Source of the DNA: Vulcanisaeta distributa JCM 11217
Lineage (GTDB): Archaea; Thermoproteota; Thermoprotei; Thermoproteales; Thermocladiaceae
Length of the DNA: 64,000 bases
Direction: 5' to 3'
Assembly: GCF_001316005.1 (NCBI RefSeq)
Contig: NZ_BBBJ01000003.1
Coordinates: 1 to 64,000, forward strand
Shown: positions 53,017 to 62,744 of the stretch, piece after piece
Layout of the letters: every line of letters begins with the position of its first letter
How positions within the stretch are numbered: the first letter of the stretch is position 1
Notes under the pieces: model-generated
Told to the model about the DNA's origin: nothing
What the model saw: the letters and a program-made list of their open reading frames with translations, nothing else
The model's database searches: none
Translations under genes and position numbers: made by a program

Positions 53017-53690
53017 ACCAACCCTTAATAACCAGGCACAACCTATTAACCCTTGCGCACCCCCCCGGTTTAGACTCCGTGAATCACCCCCCCATTAAAT
53101 TACGCCCTCCTCGAAGCATTACAGCCCATATGGGCCACTCACCGCGTTACCTGCCCAGTGGCAATTGAAACGACCTCACTACGCATCGGTCGCCCTCCCC
53201 CCCAGGGCATCGACATACACGGCATAATCACCGAAGCATCCCTAAACCCATTCATGAACTCCCTAAGCAACCTCACCTTAAGCCCTCTAAAGCCATAGAC
53301 GTGCAGGGGCACGTACCTAGAGCCCAAAGCCCAACCCCCCCAAGCCAACCAAGCTCCAAAACCCACCAACAAAGGGGAAACCCACTAGGAAAAATAACCG
53401 GCTTCAAGCAAAACCAGCGCCGCGTTGGGTCACGTGTTAAGCCACGTTTAGAAATTTCCAAACGCAACAAAAGAAACACGCAAAATCACGGCCCAGCCAC
53501 GGCAGGCCCATTAATGGTTTAATCACTTGTTCGGTCAGTGTGGGTAATGCCATTGTTGGGTTGGCTATGGGCTGGCTTAAGGTGATGCGGCTGTACTTGC
53601 TGCGCTCGCCTTAATGGGCTTTATGACTCGTTATTTTTGTACGGCGTGGTGGAGTATTTATACAGCTTACTAATTTTAATTGAGATTGAC
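53017..53690. other. degraded region with palindrome 4
   Basis: The only hint of coding is a minus-strand frame at 53139-53372 with VPLHVYGF and LREFMNGFRDAS, which faintly recalls PaREP1 C-termini; I treat it as a relic. C7 runs occur at 53060, 53087, 53197 and 53335. The ATPase promoter (TATA near 53656) is at the right end. Confidence 0.4.
53445..53464 (+). repeat. 20-bp palindromic site, copy 4
   Basis: CGTTTAGAAATTTCCAAACG, one change from the palindrome (T to C in the right arm, shared with copy 5). Flanks CA before and CAA after match copies 2 and 5. Confidence 0.88.
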
Positions 53691-54717
53691 GTGAGGAGGA
53701 TTAGGCTGAACCTGGCCCCGGACTTGCAGGTTGAGTTTGCGGATAGGGATTCAGCTTAGGCTTATTGAGTATTGGGCCGGGCGTGGGATGGGGCGTGGTT
53801 CAGGTTGTTTATGGACCGAGGGCTGTGGTAAGACTGCTTGGCTTCTACAGTCCGTTGAGTTGCTTAGGGAGCTTGGTTTTGAGGTTGTTTATGTTAACCC
53901 GGTTAATAGGCTTGCCTTGGCTGAAGTTGGTATTAGCGACCTCAGGGAGGAGTTCTTCAGGCTGATTAAGGAGGCTATTACGCAAAATGAACTAGCCAGA
54001 ATTGCTTGGATAGCCTATAACGTGGTCTATGACTTGATAAAGGCAACCAGGGGGGGTAAGGTGGCGATTATTGTTGATGATGCATTCCAAATACTCGGGG
54101 GGGTGAGGGAGTCCGCGCTGTACGTTAAGGCCCTACTGAACCTAATCGAGTACCCGCCCGAGACGTACGAGAGGATAGTCACCGTGGCGGCTACGAGTGA
54201 GGGTGCTAGTTTGAGGGAGATTGGGCGCCATAGGTGGGCTGATTTACTGGCGATGTGGAATATGTCTAGGGAGGGGGGGTTTAGGCAACTTTATGAGCAG
54301 ATACCCGGCGTTAAGCCGAACTTCGACGAGGTCTGGCGATTAACCGGCGGAAACCCGAAACTACTGGGTAGGCTCTACGAGATTAATTGGAGCGTTGATG
54401 ATGTGATTAATAGGTTCGTTAGGGGTAAGGAATTGATAAGCTTCATACAATCACTCAATAAAGACGATAGGGAATTGCTCATGAAGGCTTTAGAGGACCC
54501 AGACGTACTCATGAGTAGGGAGGGAATACCACTAATGAATAAATTAATTGAGTTGAACCTCATAATCGACATACCGCAGTGGAGGTATGATTACCTATGG
54601 GTAGATGTACCGCCACCAGAGAAGGACCTGGAACTGGGCATTGGTAAGTACGTGGCCTGGCAGACGCCACTACACAGGGAAGCCGTGAGGAAGGCACTAA
54701 AGGGACTAACACAGTGA
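53691..54717 (+). CDS. archaeal ATPase (P-loop), frameshifted; paralogue of 50387
   Basis: A GTG start at 53691 lies about 28 bases after a TATA box. It reads RRIRLNLAPDLQVEFADRDS, then after breaks near 53753, 53790 and 53817 (missing G) VVQVVYGPEGCGKTAWLLQS, KVAIIVDDAFQILGG and ESALYVKALLNLIEYPPETY. Three G7 runs (54050, 54097, 54273) add Gly where the paralogue has none (TRGRI, VIGVRES, REGFKQ). The C-terminal part KDDRELLMKALEDPDVLMSR is intact. About 340 residues. It is followed 133 bases later by palindrome 5. Confidence 0.78.
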
Positions 54718-55196
54718 GGACCAAAAAGGAAACCCCCCCAACACACTGAACGATGAAAAACACGAGGCCAGGAAACAGGGACTAAGTACAACAGCTAAAG
54801 GCCCAACAACGCCACGACTAAGCCATGGGCAATTATGTATTGCCCACCACGTTTAGAAATTTCCAAACGCAATCAAGGAAGAAAAACTAACCTAACCCCC
54901 CCCGCCAGGCATCCCAATATCCTATGCGGCGGCGTTTGTCATGCAATCCTCGCTAATGCAGATCCCTGTCTTGCTCATGGTTTTGCTGGGTTTATTGTGT
55001 TAATGGTTTGTACTGAACATTGATTGCTTGGCGGCTTCCTCGGGCATTTTTCTGAACTTGGTTAGTGATTAATCGGGACAACACCGCGGCTCGCAGCATT
55101 GGCGAATTAATGGCAAACCATAACACTAAGCCGCTGGGTGATGGGGGGGATTGGAACGCGGGCAGGTAATCAATGGGCCACGTCGAGGACCTCTGA
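54718..55196. other. intergenic stretch with palindrome 5
   Basis: No supported gene. C7 at 54733, C8 at 54896 and G7 at 55143 lie here, with palindrome 5 at 54850. The right end meets the 3' end of the MNT relic. Confidence 0.4.
54850..54869 (+). repeat. 20-bp palindromic site, copy 5
   Basis: CGTTTAGAAATTTCCAAACG, identical to copy 4, with the flanks CA and CAA. It lies 133 bases after the ATPase stop. Confidence 0.88.
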
Positions 55197-55562
55197 TTAA
55201 GTGCCTGTGCGCCTTTCTAGGTGGTTTATGTATTCATTGATGTCCAGGAGCTCCAGGTACCTCCTCCATATGTAGTTTGTGGCTTCGTCCTCATTGCCGT
55301 AGACCACCCGCTATCACTAATCACTGAGTAGAGGATTAAGGCACTTGCGTTCTCCAGGTGTACCACGTCGACCAAGTCCTCGGTAGCACCCAGCGTCTCG
55401 GCTATATTTACTGTTAACTCACCAATCCCCCCCAGGGGCACTCCTGATGCTTATTGAAATGGCAATGTCGTAGTCCCTACCCACCCAGCCTGGCGCTTGA
55501 GCCGAATAGGAACGCATCTTGATGTCATGCTTCTCGAACATGGGCCTTAACTTAATCCTCAA
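55197..55562 (-). pseudogene. MNT-type nucleotidyltransferase, broken
   Basis: Joined frames give LRIKLRPMFEKHDIKDAFLF, GSSARLGG, RDYDIAISISIR (the G-S...D-x-D pattern) and ELTVNIAETLGATEDLVDVV, then SALILYSVISDSGVVYGNED to a stop at 55197. At least three frame changes are needed, one at the C7 at 55427. It overlaps the end of the HEPN relic upstream, the usual HepT-MntA order. Confidence 0.6.
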
Positions 55563-55840
55563 TGTCTACTCGCCCTGGATCACCAACGCTGCTTATGAAG
55601 TTGCTGAGCCTCTCGAGTATTGGTAGTAGCTTCTCCTCCATCTCCTTAAATTGTCTCCTCAAGGCCCCCCCTATCAATCTCTGCATATCCATGAATCAAC
55701 GCATTTCTAAAGCCGGCAAGACCCCTCAGGAACCTCCTTAGGTCCTCGCCTAGGCCCGGTTTATTGGATAGGTAATCAGCAACGCCATCACCGTAGGTTT
55801 CAGGCTTTTTGTCCCTTTTCGTATATTGGTTTAATAGCTT
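55552..55840 (-). pseudogene. HepT-like HEPN protein lacking its N-terminus, broken
   Basis: The segment KRDKKPETYGDGVADYLS leads to FLRGLAGFRNALIHGYAEID, which contains the R-N-x-x-x-H RNase motif of HepT toxins. The C7 at 55665 breaks the frame (six fit); it then reads LRRQFKEMEEKLLPILERLS. The usual first 50 residues are missing because the frame opens right at the 3' end of the CobY gene, so the gene looks truncated there. Confidence 0.6.
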
Positions 55841-55842
55841 AT

Positions 55843-56378
55843 TTATGCATGTTTACATAACCTGAACGCGAGCTTTAGGTCCTCCTGCGTGTTTACATTT
55901 AGTAGCTCTGTTGTCCAGGGAATTACTAAGGATGCCCAGGGTATGATCTCGTGCATAAACTCCAGTCTCTTCACTAGGCTTATTCCTGTGAATTCTCTTT
56001 CACGGTTCCTCTCATACATTAGGGTTATCATTGGTGATGTTATGTATGCAGTCATGACCAGGAACCTCTTAATTAACTCCCTGGTTATGAAGGCATATCG
56101 CTTGGTACGAACATGGTTGGTACACCAACCATTAATAAGGACTCAAGTAAATCCTTAGAATAACCCGTGCCACTGGTTATTAGGACTTCATAACCACGTT
56201 GCCTAGCCCAGTTAATTACCTCGGTATGCCTAGCCGTGGTTGCTATGTATGTTCTGCCAAATTCGTTAACTGCCGATGCTACATGCTCGATCATCGATTT
56301 ACCGCAGACATTGATTAATGGCTTATTTGGATTTGATAGCCTACTTCCCATGCCGCCAGCCATTATTACTATATTCAT
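55843..56378 (-). CDS. cobY: CobY-like GTP:adenosylcobinamide-phosphate guanylyltransferase, frameshifted
   Basis: This archaeal nucleotidyltransferase attaches GMP to cobinamide phosphate in coenzyme B12 synthesis. The start MNIVIMAGGMGSRLSNPNKP has the G-x-G-x-R loop and Lys. It continues TARHTEVINWARQRG, EVLITSGTGYSKDLLESL and TMFVPSDMP (metal Asp). A missing T near 56088 splits the gene; corrected it continues FITRELIKRFLVMTAYITSP to 55843. About 179 residues. It overlaps the MobA-like gene upstream by four bases. Confidence 0.75.
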
Positions 56379-57247
56379 GCCTTACTAACACCGAGAGAGG
56401 TCAATATGCGTCTACCGAGTTGCTTAACATTTTCATTAACAGAATCAAGTAGTACGTGGGCAGCTAGGAAGTGCAGACCAGCCTCGGTGTACAGTCTGAA
56501 TTCAGGCCATGGATCACCAGTTATTAAGGTATACCAGAGTGAGCCCATGATCTTGTTGAGCCTCCTACTAAGTACATCATTAATTGAGTACTCCCTAACT
56601 ATTGATACATCACTTTTTATTACCTGCTCATGCACATTAACGTTTACGTTAATTAACTCATCACGCGTATTTACATTTATGAGATTCTTTAATTCAACTC
56701 CATGAACCAAGGGATTTAGAAAAAGCGCCTTTGGTAATCCCCCCCTAATTAAGTCGAAGATCTTTGACCTACCGTAATCAGCGAGGAGGTTCATAAATTG
56801 AAGGGTTACGGTCCTTCTGACGGCCATTAGGGCATTCTCTAAGTGTCCGTTTGGGTATATGTAGGTTGTTGCATCGAAGTTTTTTAACTCATCTATTAAC
56901 GGCTTAAGGGTATCGGGCGTTATGTAGGGCATGTCGTTGGGGACTATGATTACGTACTCCTCACCACACCTATTAAGTGCTGAGTATATCCCCCCCGCAA
57001 GTGCCCCCCCTTGAACCTCTCATCATCAATTACGTAATCGGCATTTGGTATTACAGATTTATAACTCACAGTCCTACCTGGATCATTCACTGCTATGATT
57101 ATCTTATCCGTAACTTGAGACACGGCTTTATAGACAAGTTTTATCATTGGTTCATTACCAACTATACAGCGCCTTATCAGTCCATGGTTCGCCACGTACT
57201 TGGAACCTCCGTGATAATCCACCACTCAGTATGACGCCGCAAATCAT
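56375..57247 (-). CDS. MobA-like NTP transferase, frameshifted
   Basis: The reconstructed N-terminus MICGVILSGGLSRRFQVRGE with TDKAL is the MobA-type nucleotide loop; a missing TA near 57168 joins it to VGNEPMIKLVYKAVSQVTDK. The C7 at 57004 (five or eight fit) is a second break, after which ALAGIYSALNRCGEEYVIIV and PNDMPYITPDTL (metal Asp) follow. The C-terminal half (about 100 residues) is long for MobA and contains EAGLHFLAAHVLLDSV. It could be a molybdopterin or cobamide guanylyltransferase; pairing with CobY favours a cofactor role. Confidence 0.7.
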
Positions 57248-57265
57248 CTTAAGCCATTACTCAGC

Positions 57266-57769
57266 CTATTCAGGCGGCCTTATAAGTCTCGCCAGTCTCT
57301 CCCTCCTCCATCTGGCATATTCTATTAGGCCAATGGCTATGAGTATCACCGCTATTATGATTGCCACGGCAATGGCTATTAAGGTACCCACAGGTATAAA
57401 GCCTATGCCCGGTACGTAATAACCACTCACTGGTACTACTAGAGTCACTGATATTGTTTCCCCCCCGCTTTCATTTGCGGTGAGAACCACAGTCTTGCTT
57501 GAGTATACACCGAAGGAGTAGGCATAGGCCTTACAGGTTATTGAGCCAGTACTCGGTATTGGAATTACCACGCTAATGAGGCCCAGGTTACTTACGTTAT
57601 AACCAGCGCATTGCAAACCCACTATTGCGTACTTCGCCAGTGGCATGCCATTTGCTGAGAGTGCGGTTATACTCACGTTAACGGCAGGTATATACACTGG
57701 TAATTGAACTTGCTGCGCATACGAGACTAAGGCAACGCCCAGTAACGCGATTAATACCGCAGTAATCAC
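57266..57769 (-). CDS. stand-alone copy of surface-protein C-terminal anchor domain
   Basis: This 167-residue protein has a signal peptide (VLIALLGVALVSYAQQ), a beta domain (ISVVIPIPSTGSITCKAYAY), PVSGYYVPGIGFIPVG, a hydrophobic helix and the basic tail IEYARWRRERLARLIRPPE. It aligns end to end with the last 150 residues of the giant surface protein at 32812-40464. The C7 at 57460 gives ESGGETI where the large protein has EAGQTI. A few residues upstream of the marked start (GTG near 57796) may also be translated. It may cap or anchor the surface layer. Confidence 0.75.
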   Translation of the reverse strand: MITAVLIALLGVALVSYAQQVQLPVYIPAVNVSITALSANGMPLAKYAIVGLQCAGYNVSNLGLISVVIPIPSTGSITCKAYAYSFGVYSSKTVVLTANESGGETISVTLVVPVSGYYVPGIGFIPVGTLIAIAVAIIIAVILIAIGLIEYARWRRERLARLIRPPE

Positions 57770-57944
57770 GCTAGGTATTGAGGCCTCGCCACGTTACATT
57801 ATTACTTCCTGAGAAAATAAATCACTAACTCACAGGAATTAATTAAAGAGTCTCATCAGCGCTATTAACCTAAATCACCGCTCATCAAGCCCAGCATCAT
57901 CACACAACCATGCATTAACCCATTAATTATAAATGTTTAGGCCG

Positions 57945-58997
57945 TTAAGCAAGTCGCCAATAATTCCTCTGGATGTTTATCACATCCCTAATAACCGAGT
58001 TTACGCGAGCCATAATCCTCGGGTCTGTCTGTGCTACCTCCTCATTAATCTCCACATCCTTATTACTCATGATGTCAATCAAAAGCCTTGAACCCCCCCT
58101 ACTCAGTACGTCGCTGTTATAACCACCCTCAAGCACGAAGACGACGCCCCCTAATTCTACCAATCATATCCCTCAGCCTCCTAAACACGTGGGCGTACGT
58201 ATTTAGGGATAGCCTTAGGTTAGCTATATTATCAAGCATGTGCGCGTCGAATCCCAGGGAGACAAGGATAATCTGCGGCCTAAACTCCTCAATTATTGGC
58301 CAAACAACTTTATCCAGGGCCTTCATGTAGCATCATCAGCCGTGAATGGCGGCAACGGAACATTAACATTGAATCCCTCACCCTCCCCCCCCTCACCGAC
58401 ATCATCTATGAATCCCGTGCCCGGGTAAATGGTTAATGGATCTTGGTGAAGACTTAAGTATAGGACCTCGGGTCTTCATAGAAGATCTCCTGGGTCCCAT
58501 TACCATGGTGAACATCAATATCGAGTATGGCAACCCTATTAATGCCCTGCTCAATAGCGTACACGGCACCAACAGCCACATTATTAAATATGCAGAAGCC
58601 CTGCGTGGGCGCCATTAATGCCCTACCATTACGGCCAACGTGATGGCCAGGCGGCCTAACAACAGCATAGGCGGCACTCCACTCACCACTTAACACCTTA
58701 TCAACACCCCCTCAAAACAGCGCCAACGGCTAGCCTCGCCGCCCTGCAAGTGCCTGGGCTTACGTACGTATCAGCATCTATAAATACATAGCCCATATTG
58801 CAAGTCTCATCGATCTGCCTCACGTAATTAGGATCATGAACCCTAAGCAACCACTTATCAACATTGCTGATGGGTTTTTCGACTATGGCGTAATCACTTA
58901 TTGATTTAATAATCGATAAGACCCTACCTGGATTCTCAATGTGAGTTCTCGGCGGTTTATGTTCTAGGTATGCGTCATCGTATATTACGCCGATCAT
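57945..58997 (-). CDS. second histone deacetylase-like amidohydrolase, frameshifted
   Basis: The start [20 protein letters not shown] (58997) leads through [33 protein letters not shown] (zinc ligands), [25 protein letters not shown] and [13 protein letters not shown]. Four or five frame breaks: C5 58707 (four fit), near 58471 (missing G), near 58335 (missing T) and C5 58147 (four fit). C8 58385 and C7 58093 are in frame with one extra Gly each. About 345 residues. It differs clearly from the 2538 gene, so the two are distinct subfamilies. Confidence 0.82.
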
Positions 58998-59053
58998 GAT
59001 AATTAAATCCAACCATAGTGCCTTATTAACTTACTTGAGATTTCATAATTGAT

Positions 59054-59311
59054 ATGTTCGGCAGGAAAAAGAAGGTTGACCTTGAGGAACTTCTTCAGGA
59101 GTTGACGAGTAATGATGATGGTAACGTGAGGAGTAAGGTTAGGAGACGTGTTGATGAGGATGAGGATTACGAGCAACAAACCAGCGTTAAGTTTAAGGTT
59201 GAGTTTGAGGGCGTTGATGAGTTAATAAAGGAGTTGAGGTCCTTAAGGGAGTCAATTAATGAGTTGATTGGTTTATTGAAGGAGCAGGAGTCAACGATTA
59301 CGAAGAAGTGA
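59054..59311 (+). CDS. small charged coiled-coil protein
   Basis: This 85-residue protein starts MFGRKKKVDLEELLQELTSN and ends in a heptad-like helix (VDELIKELRSLRESINELIG). It is divergent from the deacetylase gene and 42 bases before RqcH. The frame is intact. Function is unknown; association with the translation-related gene downstream is possible from the spacing alone. Confidence 0.6.
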   Translation: MFGRKKKVDLEELLQELTSNDDGNVRSKVRRRVDEDEDYEQQTSVKFKVEFEGVDELIKELRSLRESINELIGLLKEQESTITKK

Positions 59312-59353
59312 ACCGTTTTTAAAGGCCTTATCGCCACTTAAAATTAAGGCTCA

Positions 59354-61376
59354 ATGCCGAGTCAAAAGAGGTCGTTGAATGTCCTGGACCTATTGGCAAT
59401 CCTAACAGAGCTTGGCGACTTAAGGGATTCAATCATTGATAAGGTATACACAATGGGCGGCTCATTACTTCTTAGGTTTAGGAAGGGTTCTGAGAAGTAC
59501 TTCGTAATAGCTAACTCACATAGATTTGGATTGACAAGTTACGTCCTTGAACATGGGGGGGCTGAGGGGGTTACTTCACTTAGGAAGTTGATTGAAGGGT
59601 CAAGGTTGAGAAGTCTCGAGTTGTTGAACTTTGACAGGATCGTTAAGTTATCATTTGATGATGGCTACTTAGTGATTGAACTTCTTGAGCCTTGGAACGT
59701 GGTCTACGTGGGTAATGACGGTAAGGTCAAGTGGGTTTTAAGGGCGTATAGGGGGGGTAAGGACCGGGTTGTGAATGTTGGTCTTGAGTATAAGCCACCG
59801 CCTCAAAATTTCGTTAAGCCCATTGATGATCGTGAAAGTGTGATTAAGGCTTTGTGGAGTTACGATACTATAGGTAGGGCAATTGCCAGGGGGGGCTAGG
59901 TCTAGGTGGTGAGGTGGCCAATGAAGTGTGTGCTGAGGCATTAATTAACTGTGATTCCCCTGTTTCTTCAGTTAATGTTGATGGTGTATTATCTGTGATA
60001 AAATCAATGATTAATAAGATTAGCAGTGGCAATTTAGAACCAACAATTTATTACAGTAATGGTGTGCCGATAACCGTAACACCGATTAAGTATCAATCAA
60101 TTAAGTACGATGATATTAAGCAATTTAAGAAGTTTAACGAGGCAGTTGATGAGTATTTCCACGAAATCGAGGTTAAGGAGGAATCCGAGAAGAGATTAGC
60201 CAGCATATCTGGGGGGGAGATTGCGAGACTTGAGAAGAGTATTGACGAGTTGATTATGAGTATCGAGGGTTTTAAGAAGGGTTCTGAGGAGTTGAGAGTT
60301 AAGGCGGAGACCGTGCTCAATTGGAAGTACGTAATTGAGGAGTTACTCGATGTGCTTAGGAGTTATTGGTCCTCATATAAGGATGAGTTTCAGGATTTGG
60401 TCAAGGGCATGGAGTACCAGGGAATTAGGGTCAAGGGCTTTGATCCGAGGAGTAAGGCTGTGATTCTCGAAATTGGTGGCGTTACTGTATCCATACCCTT
60501 GAATGCGGACGTGGGCGATGTAATTAATGACCTTTTTAACAGGGCTAAGGAACTTGAGCGGAAGGCGAGGACTGCGAGGAGAGCCTTAATCAACTTAGGG
60601 CGCGCATTGAGGAGCTTAAGGCTGAGGGTGATAAGATCGTGGAGAGCGTTAGAGGGAGCTCGGTCCGCGTGATTTATGGCGCCAGGGAATGGTTTGAGAG
60701 GTTTAGGTGGTTTATAACGAGTAATGGCAGGTTAGTCATAGCTGGTAGGGATGCCACTCAGAATGAGGTTATTGTTAGGCATTACCTGAGGCCCTGGGAC
60801 ATATTCGTGCATGCGGACATACCAGGAGGCGCCGCGGTGGTTATTCGGCTCGCTAACCCTAGTGATAACGTGAATGACAGAGACATTCAGGAGGCCGCCC
60901 AGTACGCTGTTTCATACTCAAGGGCCTGGGTCATGGGTCTTTCAGTACTTGATGCCTTCTACGTAAGGGGGGGTGAGCAGGTGACTAAGAAGGCGCCGTC
61001 GGGTGAGTACTTAGGTAAGGGTAGTTTCATGATTTATGGAACTCGAGGTTGGATTAGGAACGTAGAGCTTAGTCTCGGTATAGGGGGGGTGAGAATTGAT
61101 AACTTTGGTGAAGCGTCAATTATCCGTCTCATCACTGCGCCACCAAGCGTTATAAGCTCGTTGGTTAATTACTACGTTATAGCGAGGCCGGGAGCTAAGG
61201 ATAGGACTACCGTGAGTAGGGAGATTTATGACTTATTTAAAGGTAGGGTACCAGGGATCACCAAGGTGATTGACTTAAGCCACGTAGTTGATGTAGTGCC
61301 TGGTCCGTCGGTGATTGATGGTCTTTATGAGGGTAGTCCAATCCCATGGGATAGGCTGAGGGATATTGTGAAGTGA
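59354..61376 (+). CDS. rqcH: RqcH/NFACT family ribosome quality-control protein, frameshifted
   Basis: This is the archaeal NFACT protein (Tae2/RqcH), which binds split 50S subunits with stalled nascent chains. The N-terminal NFACT-N region has SLRKLIEGSRLRSLELLNFD, YRGGKDRVVNVGLEYKPP (RxRxx..G..Y..PP pattern), then a long coiled coil, and a C-terminal NFACT-R domain with GRDATQNEVIVRHYLRPWDI, FVHADIPGGAAVVI and APSGEYLGKGSFMIYG. Breaks: G7 59889 (five fit) and a missing base near 60593. G7 at 59555, 59751, 60211, 60967 and 61083 add residues. About 670 residues, the usual length. Confidence 0.9.
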
Positions 61377-61382
61377 CCGGCC

Positions 61383-61928
61383 TTGGAGATCGCTAGACTT
61401 AATGCCTGTATTGACTTACCCATAAGTGATGATGAGGTTGTGGTTGATTCCATGCTTGGTTGGTTAGTTAGGTGGTTAAGGATGCTTGGCGTTAAGGCTA
61501 CGTATAATCCCAGCTTTCACGATGCTGACTTACTAAGTATTAACCACCTATTGGTGACCAGGGATAGGGAATTATTTAGGAGGAGGGCTAGGTTGAGTTT
61601 ATTATTGACTACGTCAATGCACGTTGAGTGGTTGGCAGTCCTCTCATTAATCCTCGGTTTCCCACTGGCACTTAATATGGAGAGGAGTTTATGTCCTGTC
61701 TGTGGTTCAAGACTGGTTAGGGTTAGTAGGGATGCAGTAGCTAATATGGTGCCAAGGAGTGTATTGCTTAGGCATAGTGAGTTTTGGCTATGTACTGGTT
61801 GTGGTAAGGTTTATTGGGTTGGTAGTCACCACATACGTATAGCTAGGGAGTTGGAGATTGCGAGGGATATACAGGGCGCGTTGAGTACTCAGTGTGTCGA
61901 TAATAATTTACTAATAATTCGTGAGTAA
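61383..61928 (+). CDS. Mut7-C (PIN-like RNase) domain protein
   Basis: This 181-residue protein has a PIN-like domain with VVVDSMLGWLVRWLRMLGV, ADLLSINHLLVTRDRELF (acidic residues of the Mut7-C fold) followed by a zinc ribbon (CPVCGSRLVRV and CTGCGKVYWVGSHH). Mut7-C proteins are predicted RNases. It follows RqcH by six bases and overlaps the next gene by eight, so the three form an operon. The frame is intact and there are no long G/C runs. Confidence 0.85.
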   Translation: MEIARLNACIDLPISDDEVVVDSMLGWLVRWLRMLGVKATYNPSFHDADLLSINHLLVTRDRELFRRRARLSLLLTTSMHVEWLAVLSLILGFPLALNMERSLCPVCGSRLVRVSRDAVANMVPRSVLLRHSEFWLCTGCGKVYWVGSHHIRIARELEIARDIQGALSTQCVDNNLLIIRE

Positions 61929-62679
61929 TAAGGAGGGCACTGCATATAAATTACTAATTATAACGCTATATTACATGGACTTATTCAGGCCACTTAATGA
62001 GCAGGAATACGCAAGTCTCATTAAGTACCTGAGGGCTAAGATCCTCGAGAGACTCGGCATTAAGGCTGATTATGAGATTGACCCAACACACCTAGTTAGG
62101 ATTGCTGAACTTAAGTTTGGCGTTTTCGTATCGATAGAGAAGCTCATGTACTCAGACGGCATGATCAAGAGGGTCCTTAGGGGGGGTAGTATGGGTACCA
62201 TAAGGCCAATAAAGAACTTACTTGAGGATTCAGTAACCGCTGCAATACACGCGGCCTTTTACGATCCAAGGTTCTCGCCGATATCCATTGCCGAGTTTAA
62301 GAACTGCGTCCTAGAGGTTACAGTGATATCCCCCCCATTAATGGATGTTGATATGGAATGGGTTAGGAATAACATGGTGCTTGGATATCACGGGCTGTAC
62401 ATCGTTGATTCAGGTAAGGCGACAATCCTACTTCCACAAAAGGTGATTGAGATTGCGGAGAATTACTATCAACGGACGAATAAGCAACTCGGCATTAGTG
62501 ATTTCATGAAGGAGCTATGTGATTCACTAAAGATGTGTAATCCCACGAGCATTAAGGCCTTTAAGACTCAAATAATATATGAACTACGCCCTGATGGTAA
62601 TGTCATTGAACGCAAACTTTACCTTAATAGGTTACTAAGCAATAATCTAAAGCAACAGGCCGTGGCTAATGGACAGTAG
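61921..62679 (+). CDS. AMMECR1 family protein
   Basis: This 252-residue protein contains the AMMECR1 core: GVFVSIEKLMYSDG, VLRGGSMGTIRPIKNLLEDS (LRGCIG in most members), VTAAIHAAFYDPRFSPISIA and LEVTVISPPLMDVD. The biochemical role of the family is unknown. G7 at 62180 and C7 at 62330 each add one residue to conserved stretches. A C-terminal extension of about 80 residues ends in a Gln-rich tail. Confidence 0.85.
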   Translation: MSNKEGTAYKLLIITLYYMDLFRPLNEQEYASLIKYLRAKILERLGIKADYEIDPTHLVRIAELKFGVFVSIEKLMYSDGMIKRVLRGGSMGTIRPIKNLLEDSVTAAIHAAFYDPRFSPISIAEFKNCVLEVTVISPPLMDVDMEWVRNNMVLGYHGLYIVDSGKATILLPQKVIEIAENYYQRTNKQLGISDFMKELCDSLKMCNPTSIKAFKTQIIYELRPDGNVIERKLYLNRLLSNNLKQQAVANGQ

Positions 62680-62744
62680 GATTATTAACGACATTTTAAA
62701 CACTAAAGATTTATTAAATCGGCCTATATTAAGAATTGAGGTAT

